In this document: positions 23,401 to 35,008 of the stretch, in pieces | Layout of the letters: the number at the start of each line of letters is the position of its first letter | Numbering within the stretch: the first letter of the stretch is position 1 | Assembly: GCA_000727475.1 (NCBI GenBank) | Contig: KL647291.1 | Span: 3,970,992 to 4,034,991 of the forward strand | DNA length: 64,000 bases | Reading direction: 5' to 3' | Source of the DNA: Sarcocystis neurona | Taxonomy: Eukaryota > Apicomplexa > Conoidasida > Eucoccidiorida > Sarcocystidae | Notes under the pieces: generated by a model | The model's input: only the letters and a program-made list of their open reading frames with translations | The model's database searches: none | What the model was told of the DNA's origin: nothing | Made by a program: the position numbers and the translations under genes

Positions 23401-26400
23401 AACACATCTGTATTTATATTTGTCCTATCTTGTAGATCCTACTGTCTCTCTTTTCAATCCACTTTTACATTTCCTCGGTTATCTGGTTCATAATTTTGCT
23501 GCTGGATCAGGTAGTGGAGGCGGCGATGGAGGAGGTGCAGCAGCTGCTTACACGCCACTTGGCGTTCCTTGCGCTTCATCCCGCCTTCCCTGAAATTTCT
23601 CTTCCCATTCAGAGGACGCTGAAGGAGACTATAAAAGTGTGTCGGGTGAGTTGTTGCGCCGCCTCGTCCGCCGTCGGAGTGGCTGCGTCGTTGTAGACTG
23701 CCGCACTTCCTGCTGCTGCTTCGTCTTTTTTTTCGGCAACTGCTTCGTTCTGCAGCTGAGTGCGTCCCCGCTCCGCTGCTCTTGCTGCTGTCCCTGCTGT
23801 TGCTGCTGCGTTCTTCTTTGGCGAAGAAGGTGGCTGCTGCTCCTTTCTCATGCGATGCCGCTGCCGTTGTTGCCGCCTGTTCTCAACTGCTGCTGTTGCT
23901 ACTGCGACTGCCGCCCCGTTCTGCGTTGCCGCTGCTGCTGCTGCATCTGCGTCTTGATATCCGGGTGGGACGGGTGGAGCACCGACTCGTTGATAATTCT
24001 GCTGCTGTGACCTTCGATTGTCCCGTGGTGCTGTTGCTGCTGTACCTGTTTCCGGCAGTTGCTGTTTTCACCGCTGCTGCTTCGTCTTTTCTCCCCCCGT
24101 CCGGTGGGCTGCCCTCTGGCTTCTCTTTTGCTCCCGCCACATCGGCGGCCGCTGTGTTCGTGTAGCTTGCTGCCCGTGTCGCCGTCTCTTTTTGCTGCTT
24201 TTGCTCCTGCTGCTGCGTTCTTCCGTCCTAGTGGTGGTGACCCGTCTTCGTCTCGCAGTTACGCCGTTGCCGTTGTTCAGCTGTGACTGCTGCTGCTCCT
24301 GCTCCGGTGTCCTTTTGTCTTGTCGCAACTGTTGCATTTTCCGCCGCGTTTGCGCGTCACTTGTCGCCCCGGGAGCTGCTGCTTCTTCCTCTGCTGCAGC
24401 GTTGGCTCCTCGTGCTGCCGCTGCGGCCCCTCGTCGGCTGCTTCTCTTGCTGCAGCTGCGTCTTCTGCTGCTGCGATTGCAACACACGCTTACGTCTGCT
24501 CGCTGCTGAAGGAGCCAAAGTGATGAACACACAGGGACACAGCTACACGGTGGCCGTAAATTTATGCATATTTTTGCATATATGTATATATGTATATATA
24601 GAGAGAGAGGTAGGGAGAGAGACACCCACACACACACACACACAGGTGTACACATCTATCGGTATAGCTGTCTGTACGTAGGACATCCTATATATACATG
24701 TCTACCCTCTTTGCCCATCTGCATATATATATATATGTATAATTGTGTGCGTGAAGTGGATATAGTACTTGTCTGCAATGCTGCGTCCATACGTGCGCGT
24801 CTTACGCGTGTACGCATGTATGAGAAATTTTCTAATGCGTGTATATATATACACGCGTGTATACATTTTCTGAGCATCCTTGTGTGTGTGGATGTATGTT
24901 TCTGTTATGTAATGCGACCTCAGCAAATGTACACGTGTATAGGCAGATATGCGTGTGTGTACATGCGTGTGCGCATGCTTACTAGTGAAAGTCTTGCAGG
25001 TCTACTTTTGTGCCATTGATGCCAGATTTCATACCCGTATATACGTATGTGTCGATATTCGTATATGCATGTGTGTAAAGGCCTCCACGCGTTAGAGGTG
25101 TGAATATTTCATTTGTACGTACGCACTTGTATTTGAAGCGTATATCTATATGTGTATATATACGTATAGACAGAAACAGGGCTTTTATGTATACAAATAA
25201 ATATATGTAGGTCTATACGTCCACGCTCAAGTCTTTTTGCTACTTGCGTTTGTAGCTAGTTTACGCGTCGGTACCTGCCTGTACGTATATGAACATATAC
25301 ATGTATATGTATACATAGGGGGTACCTCTCTACGTGTGCCACGGGCTCGTCATCTACGCACGTCTCTGGACACGTGTTGATCTATATATCAGTAATTATG
25401 TACATCTTGGCCGAGTTAGGTGTGCGTCAACCTCCCCGTGTCTACTGCTGGCATACTCGTCCCTTCACAGTGTTCTTGCACAGGTATATGTGTCCGTGTG
25501 AAAATATGTAGATAGCTGCATGGCGAGTCCGGGTGCTGCTGTGCACGCCTTGCTGCAGAGCCACACGGTGAGGCGGTCGCTGAAGGCGCTGCTGACGGCA
25601 GTGGAAGCCTCAGCAGCGGCAGTGCAGCAGCTGCGACTCCCGCTGACCGACATTCCTCTAGGGAGAGTTGCAATCTTCACAGAAGAAAAACAGCGGAATC
25701 GCATTCCTCTGCAGCATATGCGGTACGTAGACACAGGTGTTTATGATAGCGTCCTCGTTCGCGTCGTGTGTCTTCGCAGAATTTGTAGTTCTTTCAGTGG
25801 AGGTGATTTCTCTCCCTTTGTAGACGACTGCTGCTTCTCCACGGATGCGCTTGACGGTGTTCACGCAAACATTTTCCGTTATCATCGTACATGTATACAT
25901 ACTTCTAGAAGTACATACGGAGGGCTATACATAGAAACATGTGTCATTCTCCGTATTCTTTCACTCGTTTACTTCTCCCTCTCGCTGGCCGCGCCAGCCC
26001 TCCTCTCCTTTAGTCTTTTCCTCTCTGTCGCCATCTCTCACTATGTACATATATATATATATATATATGTGTACGTGTGTATGCTTAGGTGTTCGTGCGC
26101 GTGCTCGCCGACATATGCCTGTGCCTGTGTGTATGTATATTTCTGCGGTGACATGCCAGACACGCGTCTCCCGTCCCAGATTCAACAAAAAGATGGCTGC
26201 TGTCCAAAGAAGTATGACTGAATATGCGCAAGCATTCATATATACCGGCACACATGTGTACAAATGTAAACATGTGCTTCATTCAAGCATCCATATTCAC
26301 ATATATATATATATATGTATACACATGTACGTGTACATTATTTACACGTCTCTGTATACCTATATTCAGATAAATATATATACGTATGTGTGCACATGAT

Positions 26401-28210
26401 TCACACATCAGTATACACCTATATACGTACATGTGTATATATATACGTATGCGCCTACATTACTCACACGTCTATATACGCCTACGTATATGCATACATA
26501 CATATATATATATATATATATTTATATGTATTGATACGTCTGCATCGCGCACGCGGCTTCCGCTTGTGGGCGTGTAATGTGTGGAAGAGATATGTGTATT
26601 TAGTCTTTGATAACTGACGCGTGCCACGTGAGGAATGTCTGGACCACGCTCATCGCGCCTGCTGCCGCTGCTGTTGTCGCTTCCTGTTGCAGTCGGCAGG
26701 TGGAAGAGGAACGCCAGCTATTCGTCGCCGCGCGTGTGAAAGGGGAAATTGAAGCAGCTGCGGAGCGAAGTCGCACTGGTGCGTTGACGACCCCTTTATC
26801 TTCTACTTTTTTTGTGCTTCCATGTGCGCGCCGTCGCGCAGGTCACCAGCTCGCTTCTCCCTTCCTCGTCTTCTTCTTCATCGCCCGCGTTTCGTCGTCG
26901 TCTTTCTTCTTCGTAGCCGCCTGCCTGTTCCATTTCTCGTGCAAATCTTGTGTACTCTGTTGTTTTCCCGTCTTTTTTTGTTCTTCGCAAGTTGTAGCGA
27001 CAGGAACCTTGTCTAGCGCGGCGTTCGTCTCCGCATTGTCGCTTTGCACACAAATCTGCAGGGGGCACACAGGTATTACTCCTACAGCTACGACAGTGTC
27101 GTCTTGTTCTCTTGGTCTTCTCTCTCTTGCCGCCTTCAATTGCCTCTTCTCTTCTCTAGAAAGGACGCACGGTGGAGTCTCCACGTGTTTTCAGTATGAC
27201 CTTGTCTCGCTTTTGCTTTCTCTGTGTAAAGTGAAGAAGCGCTTGCTGACCCTGACAGCACCATCGTAACGATAGTTTATGACTGTTTGTGCCAGGGTTG
27301 CTTGTGAAACCCTGTCCTTTTCTTGCGTGCATTTTCTTTTTCGATTCGCTCGTTGCAACACGTAATAGAAGAGGCTCCACGGGAAGACGTCCAGGTCATT
27401 CTTTACTTCGTTTCTGCAGTGAGCAACACTTTCACCGGCATTCCTCTCCCGCTCTTCGTGCCCTTCTGTAGACCAGCAGTTCTCATGAACTTCCGCTGCT
27501 GCTCTTTTTTCCTGCGTCTCCATCTCGACGCGAGACCCTGGCGCTAGGGTCGCTCGCCAGCGGCGTGCTCTCTATTTCTGTTTCTGTCTTGACTTCGTTT
27601 CGTTCACGCGGAACAACACGGGATGTTCTCCCCGTCGCTGCTTGTTCGCCCCACCATATACACTTTCAAACAATAACAGCAACACATCTGAATATGTATT
27701 ACGTGTATCTACATTCATTGTTTAAACATTTACATACATACGTGGAATTTGTATTACGTACGTGTAGATGCAAATCTGCCGGAGACACACGTGAATACAC
27801 ACCACCAGTACTTCCTCTTCGTTTCGCGTAGGTGGTGTGGCAGCAGTGTCGTTATCTTTGTCTCCTTCGGAAAACTCTTCGGCTTTACTTTCTGTCTACG
27901 TGAAGCGGCATTATTTGTTCTTTTCCTCTATGCTTCTCGGTTACGATGTTGTTCGTACTTCCTTCTGGCAACACTCTGCTGTTTCCCTGCACACGTGTAT
28001 CTATATATATATATGCTATGTCTCTACATTTACGTGTATATATATATATATATACGTCTACGTCGATGTGTACGTATGCATGCGCGCGCATCGACACAGA
28101 CATATCACACAGACAATCCGCTCTACGTGTTGCAGCAGGGCGGATGCACACAGACGGACATTAGAAACCTGTGTATGCGTACTTCGACGTTACAGGCGTA
28201 TTCTTAGATA

Positions 28211-28242
<32 letters not shown>

Positions 28243-30479
28243 CACATAGAATTCACACGTCCCGTCGTATCTGTACGTAGTCTGTTCGTGTATGCGCGTG
28301 ACGTACACACATTATGCAGCTGGGTGGTCAAGCACGTCGAAGTGTACGTCGACGTCTGCATTAATGTGTAGAGGCGTCTGTCGACATGTATATATATATA
28401 TATATATACAGGTGTGCAGCGATATATACGTATATGTATGCACATGTGTGTATATGTGTGTGCATACATTTTTTGTGCTCAGAGAAAGAAGCAACACTGA
28501 CACCGAAGCAACTGAAGCGTCGCCGGCAGAAGGAACGACGGAAAGAGGAGCAGCAGGCGCTGACTACAGCAGCAACCGCAGAAGCAAAGAAGAAGCAGCA
28601 GTCGTCGAAGACAGCCAGCGACGATTACCGAAAGTCTAAGGAAGATGATGTTCTTTCTGGTGAAAGTGACGAAGAACAGGAAGAAGGCGAAAGACTGCCG
28701 AACAAGCCGTCTACCCTAGTGAAATCACGACGTGCGGGTGCCACGGCAGAAGAGGTACGCAAGCAGGGGATCGTGGAGAATCTCTGTCTGCCCATTTCTG
28801 AAAATATATATACATATGTACAAACATATATATAGATAGATAGTTGTATACGTGTATATCTGTGTGTACGCATATATGTGTGTATTTGTAGATAGATAAA
28901 CAGATGCGTTTATGGATAAACGCGCTGTTTTGTCAATGTGTGTGTGTGTGTGGGTGTGCACACGGGTGCGTGTGTAGTTATCTACCTGTCTATGCCTCTC
29001 TCCCTCTGTCTCTCTATATCATTCTTTTGGATAACTTTTACGTCTGAGAATTTGCAAGCTTTTACTTGCATGTCGTATATATGTGTGCCGCTCTCTGTGT
29101 GCAAGCGTGCCACTCTTTCGTACCGCTTTAGTGTCTGGTTTTCGTGTATAGACCCGCGTTCAGGTCCACCTTTGTGTCTCTGTGTACTTACTTCCCTTTG
29201 TGGAAGATTACTTCGTCACGCATATATATATATATATATGTATATATACGTCTCGGTATTTGCCCACGCAGGACTCGAAGTTGTACGCAGCAGCATCCGC
29301 GTCCCGACTCATCTGCCAGCTTGAAAGATGCCTGCCGTGCTGCGACCGCAAAACAGTCGTCTCTCAAGAAGACGCTCCCAGTCAATGTATAACCGAATCT
29401 GGAATTGTATACGTTCGTAGGTGTGTCTGCGTCGTTGTAATTAGTGCATGTGTGTATGTTGAATTGTATTTTCCTTGAAGATTTTATCTGTATTGATGGA
29501 TGTGTTGAGAGTTTTCGTCCTCTTCGTCCTAGTTGTTGTAGCAAAAGTGGTCTTCCTGGGGAGAGTTGCTTGCTGAATATAATGTTGACATACAAACATA
29601 TACACGTGTGTCCGTAGGTGGCCGCCGCTCGTATACAGCGGATGCTACTAGTGTACGTAGTTGTATATGTACACACAACATATACTACATGTGTATACTA
29701 TCTACACGATATAGTAGTGTATGTATATATATAAATATATATATGTTTAGGTAGTATAGGAGCTGCCGCCCCCAGGGGTAAATAGTCACCTGTAGGGCGC
29801 GTATTTCTGCTCTTGCTGCACGTGCGCGTGCTGCTGCGTCGCGTGCTGTGTGCCTGCTACTTCTCCATTCGGTTGGTAGTGCCTCCGATTTGTAGAGTTG
29901 CCAGATTACAGACAAAGAAACACAGAACACGGCCACTTTCTATCAATCGTACAACTTTCTTCCCGTTTGTCGGCAGGTGGCCCTTACCCTGTCTGTTCAG
30001 TTCTTTTCTAGCTTCCATTTTTCTTCTTTCCTTCCTCTTCTCGAGGTTCTTTACTTCTCCCTGATGGCGCCCCTCTCTTGTTGTTTCTTGTTTTTCGCCG
30101 TGACCGTCTTTTAGCGCGTCTCTTCGTTCTGTTTCTTTGGCGTCTTTTGTCCGGGTTTCCTCGTTTTTTTCTCGTGGTCCTACGCGCTTTTTCACCTTCC
30201 TGCTCCTCTCCTCTTTCCGTCTTCGTCTCTTACTCATTTTTCCTCCAGTTTCCCGAACTTTTTTGTCCCCTCCTCATCTTTCATTTCGTCTCTCTGCGCC
30301 CAAGGGAACAGTTCGCTTGGCAGCAGTAGCACCATGCTGAGTAAAAAGGAGGACTGACGCGTGGAGGTCGTTTGGGGGCTAAAGAAATGCTGCGGCGGCT
30401 GCGCCTGCGTGTGTTGAATTGTTTGCAGCCGGAGGAGGAAGACTTTCTCGAAGAAATTAGTGACCTCGATGATTTGTAA
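17453..30479 (+). CDS. NOC2: NOC2-family nucleolar complex protein, seven inferred exons
   Basis: NOC2 proteins act in the nucleolus with NOC1 and NOC3 in maturation and intranuclear movement of pre-60S particles. I infer exons 17453-19750, 21393-22073, 23511-23645, 25559-25722, 26693-26778, 28483-28754 and 30429-30479. All are GT-AG and phase-consistent, giving about 1,228 residues. The N-terminus is basic, then strongly acidic (residues about 115-210). Conserved helical repeats follow: VYRVAYQSIRE joined to LALTVRSV, then LLFSWPFIETGRLW, PLAFPLISLLSAALKL, LHPAFPEISLPI and LKALLTAVEASAA. These line up in order and spacing with the human NOC2L core from memory. The tail is basic (PKQLKRRRQKERRKEE) and ends FLEEISDLDDL. 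The protein is longer than human NOC2L (about 750 residues) because of Gln/Ala/Ser inserts. Family assignment is strong; exons 5-7 rest mainly on splice logic. Confidence 0.85.
17930..18012 (+). repeat. GAAGAC-type repeat encoding an Asp/Glu tract
   Basis: An imperfect GAAGACGAC/GAAGAAGAC array inside exon 1 of the NOC2-family gene encodes an almost pure Asp/Glu stretch. Acidic segments are common in nucleolar assembly factors, so the function fits the gene, but the repetitive DNA suggests recent slippage expansion. Confidence 0.8.
19751..21392 (+). other. NOC2 intron 1
   Basis: The intron begins GTAAAC after the codon for Glu and ends TGTTGCTGTTGCAG. It holds (TA)n runs at about 19910-19933 and 20293-20310, TG-rich sequence to 20.75 kb, and a CTG-rich block (about 20880-21350) that is opposite in polarity to the exon repeats. 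On the - strand the CTG block reads as a Gln/Arg/Ser/Ala-rich peptide, but no start or splice structure was established. Confidence 0.7.
22074..23510 (+). other. NOC2 intron 2
   Basis: The donor is CAG/GTACGT and the acceptor is CTGGATCAG. The first 400 bp remain CAG-rich on the sense strand, so the exon frame stays open to 22187 before stopping. The middle is TA/TG-rich (about 22530-22700 and 23170-23300). Confidence 0.7.
23646..25558 (+). other. NOC2 intron 3, with antisense-polarity CTG block
   Basis: The donor is CGG/GTGAGT and the acceptor is CCTTGCTGCAG. From about 23650 to 24500 the + strand is CTG-rich, so the - strand is CAG-rich and reads as Ala/Gln/Glu/Arg-rich protein. The remainder (24.55-25.4 kb) is TA/TG-rich, with a CA run near 24628-24644. 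A nested - strand gene is possible but not proven. Confidence 0.65.
25723..26692 (+). other. NOC2 intron 4 with TA/TG repeats
   Basis: The donor is ATGCG/GTACGT and the acceptor CTTCCTGTTGCAG. Between about 26045 and 26530 it is filled with TATATATG, and a motif resembling ATTCACAC/CTCACACGTC followed by TATATACG recurs about every 60-70 bp. No other gene is apparent. Confidence 0.65.
26779..28482 (+). other. NOC2 intron 5
   Basis: The donor is ACTG/GTGCGT and the acceptor TTTTTTGTGCTCAG. The first 800 bp are pyrimidine-rich (TTC/CTC), and the last 450 bp are TA-rich, with pure TA runs near 28206-28233 and 28388-28407. A small coding exon hidden here cannot be excluded, but phase agreement across this intron needs none. 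Confidence 0.55.
28755..30428 (+). other. NOC2 intron 6, with optional extra exon at 29291-29386
   Basis: The donor is GAGGTACGC and the acceptor TTGTTTGCAG. A 96-bp phase-0 segment at 29291-29386 (reading DSSASLKDACRAATAKQSS) is flanked by CAG and by a weak GTATAA donor, and could be an additional exon. The interval 29990-30290 is strikingly pyrimidine-rich (TTC/CTT), giving Phe/Ser-rich frames on + and Lys/Glu/Arg-rich frames on -. Confidence 0.5.
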
Positions 30480-31336
30480 TAGAAGCGCCGTGGTTCCTCT
30501 GAACAGGAGAAATATTTGTGTATCTTTCAATGAAAGCAATGTAGTCGCCTTCGTGCTGCGGGGACGGACGCTGCCCTGCTGCGCATATCAAGTGACTGAA
30601 ATCAGTCTGCTGATGGCGCAGCTGCTCCTGTGGCTTGTGTAGCGGCTGCTGCTGCCGCCTGCTGCTGCTGCCTGCTGCTGCCGCCTGCTGCTGCTGCCTG
30701 CTGCTGATTATCGTTACGAGAAGTAGACACTGTGTATTGAGACTAAGTAACTACGTGCCACGTAAAGGCGCCTTGAACTGGGGAGCGCTCGTCAAAAGGA
30801 AAAGTATTGCTGCAGCTCTTGCAGTTCACACGCGGCAGGACTGTACGCAGGCGCGCTGTCAGCAGTTCGGACGACTGGGAGTGCCGAGAGATACGCGTCT
30901 GGTTAACAGTGTCGCGTTCGCTGCTGCCTCTGCTGGCTGTCCGGTTGCAGGTATGCTGCTGTCGCTTGCATTCGCTGCTGCCTCGGCTCGTGCAGAGGCC
31001 CTTGTCGCTGCTGCTGCTGCTGCTGTTACAAGCTTCGTTGCTGCTGCTGCTGCTGGCTTCGTGATACCGCAGTGTCGCGCAGAAAAGAACGGCGCACGTG
31101 TATGCACAATATCAGTGTGCTTTCAGTGCCACAAACAAGTAGCTTTCAAGGTACGAACTCTTCTGTAGGCCTTCTGCGTAACGTGCAGGACGCCATTTTG
31201 TATTGAATCAAGCTCACTCGGGGGCGTGACTGTCCCTGACATAACTGCTCACCTACGCTTCTGATTATGCACCATCTGTAACTGTGTACAAGGATAGATA
31301 TGTATACGTCTCTGTAGAATACTGAGATACGCGATG
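30480..31336. other. Interval after NOC2; CTG/CCG minisatellite and CTG patches
   Basis: A 26-bp unit of the GCTGCTGCCGCCTGCTGC type is repeated at about 30644-30707. Further CTG patches occur at 30930-31060. The + frame across 30635-31168 is Cys/Leu/Ala-rich and looks like a repeat shadow. This interval marks the right end of the triplet-rich segment. Confidence 0.5.
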
Positions 31337-32425
31337 CTACGACGCATAGACACTACAGCGTGGTCGACACCTCGTGGCGCGACATGAAATCGACAGGCTG
31401 GTCTGCGCAGGGCTTTTTGCAGAGCAGGCACACGTGCGCGGGTCCACACCTGAACGCTCATCTGAGTTTTCTCCAAGAAGAAGTATAGAGCCGCGTGGGC
31501 ATATGGAGCCATCCACCTCTACGTAGTAATCACCTGGTCGCGTGTTGCACGCAACTCTTTTATTAATAGAATATACGAGCACGCGGTGGCCAAAGCCTGC
31601 GTCGACATGTGCGTACGCATTGACCGTTGCAGGTGCGGGAATATACTTCCGTTTCGCATAACGCTTAGAACAACGTGCAGAAGTTATGTGTGTAGTACAA
31701 TTGAGGACGCAAGTATAGATGAGGGTGCACGTGGCCGCACGTGTGCGTCCATGCTAGAGATACGTGCAGCCTGAAGTCTCCAGAGCAACGTGCTGAGCTT
31801 TGTCGCCCGCTGCAGCACAATTACAGCTTGTACAGCGATACCGTGGCCGTCTCCGTGAGCTTGGAGGTACGTGTTGCATGCGGCATCAAGTAGGAGCAGA
31901 GCGTACGTAGACTTTGTATTGTCGTCTTGAAAGAGTGGGAATAGTCGAGAAACGAGGCGACGCTCTTGAGTGGTTTCTATGAGGGGAAGTCGCTGCTCGA
32001 CTCCGGTCCAGTGCGTTATGCAAGTACAATTGATGGAGAAAACAAAGGTTGGAACACCCCGACAGCATATGCAGCTTGTGGATTTCCATCCGCTACACAC
32101 AACTATGTAGTAGAAAGCAGAAATGTGGTAGTGCGACGTGATGCTCAGGTCAAATGGCTCTGTGCACACATGTACAATGGAAAGCAGCAGGTGTTAGTAA
32201 TAGCACTGGATGTAGTCGTGTGCTCAGTGCAGAGGAGGACACATCTGTGTGTGGCATTACGTGTTCCTTAAATGAAGCGAAGTACCAACGACGTAAACCC
32301 TTTTGTGTTGCTTGTGCATCTCGTTCTCACCTGCTGCAATCGAATCTGTGTAGTAGTCGAGTCTTGCACACGGTACGAATTGCTTCGCCTGATAACTAGA
32401 TCGACGTTGCCGGGATGGTCTCTAC
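31337..32425 (-). CDS. Candidate multi-exon hypothetical gene
   Basis: Phase-consistent candidate exons on the - strand are 32425-32331, 32102-32028, 31992-31764 and 31596-31337. The first ends at a canonical donor (CAGCAG/GTGAGA). The joined peptide has non-repetitive composition, with segments such as NVDLVIRRSNSYRVQDSTTT, VADGNPQAAYAVGVFQPLF, YLQAHGDGHGIAVQAVIVLQ and VACNTRPGDYYVEVDGSICP. One inferred intron is only 35 nt, which is suspiciously short. No start codon or family was recognised; upstream exons would lie beyond 32.43 kb. Treat it as a hypothesis. Confidence 0.35.
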
Positions 32426-35008
32426 CTGAGTGAGGTGTGCAGAAAGCTTTTTTTGAACTTCCGGTCCTGTCCGCGTACATGTCAGTATGATCAGTACCTA
32501 CTGTTGACCGTCGTGGCGGTTTGCAGCCTCACACGATAGCCTGCTTGCAACAGTTGTGTGGTGCATGGCCGATGTCCTGCGCGTTACTATACCATGCGCA
32601 GCGACGTCCACGGACGAGTATACACATGGAGAGGTGCAATCACGTGTGAACGTGCATATACTTAGGCGTACGGAGAGAGACTTTTGCAAATTAGTAGAAA
32701 TATGCGTTGTACTTTTACGTGATGCACCGGCGCAGGTGAAGCTTCACATATGTCGTAGTGTCGCTTCGCGACACTGTTTCAAGCGCCCAACTTCATTTTA
32801 TCACCACATGTGTGCAAGGTGAGAACAAAAAGGCTTACTCGACACGTGATGCTCATAGTATTCTGCCCTGCTAGCTAGAAGCTGCAAGTGTATATGTCAA
32901 GCTGTTAGGGACAAAAGCTCATGCCCGCTGTTTGCTCTATTGACATCACCGGTACAAGAAAATATGATTGTGCAAGCAATTGTTAACTTTGAAGGTCTGC
33001 TGAGCCACGCTGTAGAAGAGCTGTTCGCAACAACTAGATAGGCACTAGCAGCTGTTAGTCTAAAGAATGCTTTCTTATTCCGCTGAACTCTGTACTGAGA
33101 ATTAGCCACTTATATTTGTGTACTAAACAAGCCGCTGTACAGCAGGTAAGGATACGGTCATTGAAACAAACCAAGTCCGTCTCAGCAACCTGGCACTGTA
33201 TTTGCTGCTGCATCATTTTCCAGTTTACCGTCACTTCACCGAATTTCTCGTGAGGTCAAGCGGTAAAAATGACATGAGTCGCTCCAAGGAATTACTGTTC
33301 TCAAATTTCTCTCTCCCCTCCGGCTCCTAGTGCAAGCCACAAGCCACTGACGAGGCCCGGAAATTTATTTTCTGTGGAAGTTCATTTCAACATTCGCAAT
33401 CATCAAAATGGAAGGAGTGAGAAGTTTCAAATGTTCCACAATACTCTCACGCGTGCACACAATCACTCGACGAGGCTGCTCCTCCTGCTGCGTGCCTGTC
33501 ATCCCTTTCCGTAGGCAATGCGTGGTATAAGGCAGAAATGGTGCAAATGAGTTGAGGGAGTTGTGGCGCCTCGAGCCCATCTCACAAGTACCGACCAAGT
33601 GTATTTTCTGAACATGGACTCTCTCTGGAACGGTGACATTTGTATCACAAAAAATAGCTCTTCTCAAGCAGAACACCGTACAATCTGCGTGAAGGTCTGT
33701 ACAGGTCCGCGCTGCGCGTATTTCGTATAAGAGTTGTGCATCCGGCGGTGTTCGTGTATACACACATGCGCACACACAAACACACGTGTAAACCTTTTCC
33801 TCCTCAGCACGCTGCGACAGAGCTGATGGCCACTAAAAGAGCGTTCCTTTTAGTGAGTATTACGTGCACAGCATCAAACATGTATGCTCCCTACGTCTTC
33901 TCTTCCCCCCACCTTATATGGTTCCTCCGCGTATGGACAAGACACGTCGGCCGACTTTGTCACGAAACACTGATATCGTACTGCGCGTAATATGAACAGA
34001 CCACGGACAAATGTGATCCGTTCGTGAAGCGCGGGGGGATGAGTTTTCATCGAAGTGTCTCACGCAAAAGAGGAGCCTCAGCTTTGCAGGACTTGTAAAT
34101 GCAAACATTCGAGAACGTTAGTGCTCACAGAGGAAACTTGTTCAGAGCATTCACCGTGGGATCGCAGACGAGTGAAAAAGCCACGTGTGTGAGCCCGATT
34201 AAGCTGCTGCGCGCAGGCAGGAGAAAAAACCTGATTCCGTTAGTCGCTGCTCTGTGAGAATATCGTGTTTAGTTCTTCAGGTTTCAGGCAGCAGTGCAGT
34301 ACGACGGGCACCTTCAGGTTCTTCCGCTCGAGTCAAAACCTCTTTGGTTCTGTCCATCTTCCCACACCAACTGGTACGAGTTTGTGAAGGTGTGCCTCCA
34401 CGCAGTGTAACTAAAAGAGACCCGAATCCCATCTTACTTGATTTGTTGTACTATATGGTTTGGAAATCTCGTTGTTGCAGCAGAAGCGTCTCACGACAGG
34501 CGTGCACACGTAGAAAGCTGCACATAACACTATATGCCCCAGTGCGTTCCCACGTATACGCGTGCCCATGGGTCCACACAGTGCTCTCGAAAGCACACGC
34601 TTCCTACCTGAATTTCACGAGATGGTTAACAGACGTAGGCGTTCACACGCAAGCCGTCCTGTACTATTTTTTGACAAGCGCCTGCATTCGTATCGACTTG
34701 ATCTTTGCACCCGTGAGCTTTCGTGACGCGCACTCCGGTACACACTTGTGCACAGGGGCGAAGTCTCTGTCCAGTGCCTATCGCTTTTTTCACATATAGG
34801 AACATGTGTTTCTGCGTGGACGCATACCTACATGCGAAAATCATTGACATTGTTTCGAATTCTAGCTGCAAACAGATCGGCCTTCTGCATCACAGAGTGG
34901 TAGCCAATGCGGATACATTTCCGTTGACAAACTACGCGTGAGAATCTCTACGCGTCTCCGTACGTTTTTCTGTCGTGCGCACGTGGACTTGAACGCGCAC
35001 GCACAGCT
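32426..35008. other. Triplet-poor interval, scattered short open frames
   Basis: A - frame of 136 codons ends at 33365, and a + frame of 181 codons runs 34254-34799. A possible 45-nt + exon at 33808-33852 sits between a strong pyrimidine-tract acceptor (CTTTTCCTCCTCAG) and a GTGAGTAT donor. These hints lie on opposite strands and do not form one model, so no gene is called. Confidence 0.35.

Noticed and set aside
24068..24655. Treating the - strand CAG-sense frame as a confirmed gene
   Set aside because: It is suggestive, but no ATG, stop and splice set could be assembled, so it is reported only as a possible nested gene.
26045..26530. TA/TG-rich Tyr/Ile/His frames as short proteins
   Set aside because: Frames through TATATG and CACATA repeats give only repetitive Tyr/Ile/His strings; the same holds near 1-460, 19.9-20.1, 28.0-28.5 and 61.4-61.85 kb.
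33365..33775. - strand 136-codon frame as a gene
   Set aside because: The composition is protein-like, but no phase-consistent splice partners or start were found, and a + strand micro-exon candidate adjoins it. Left as an unresolved interval.
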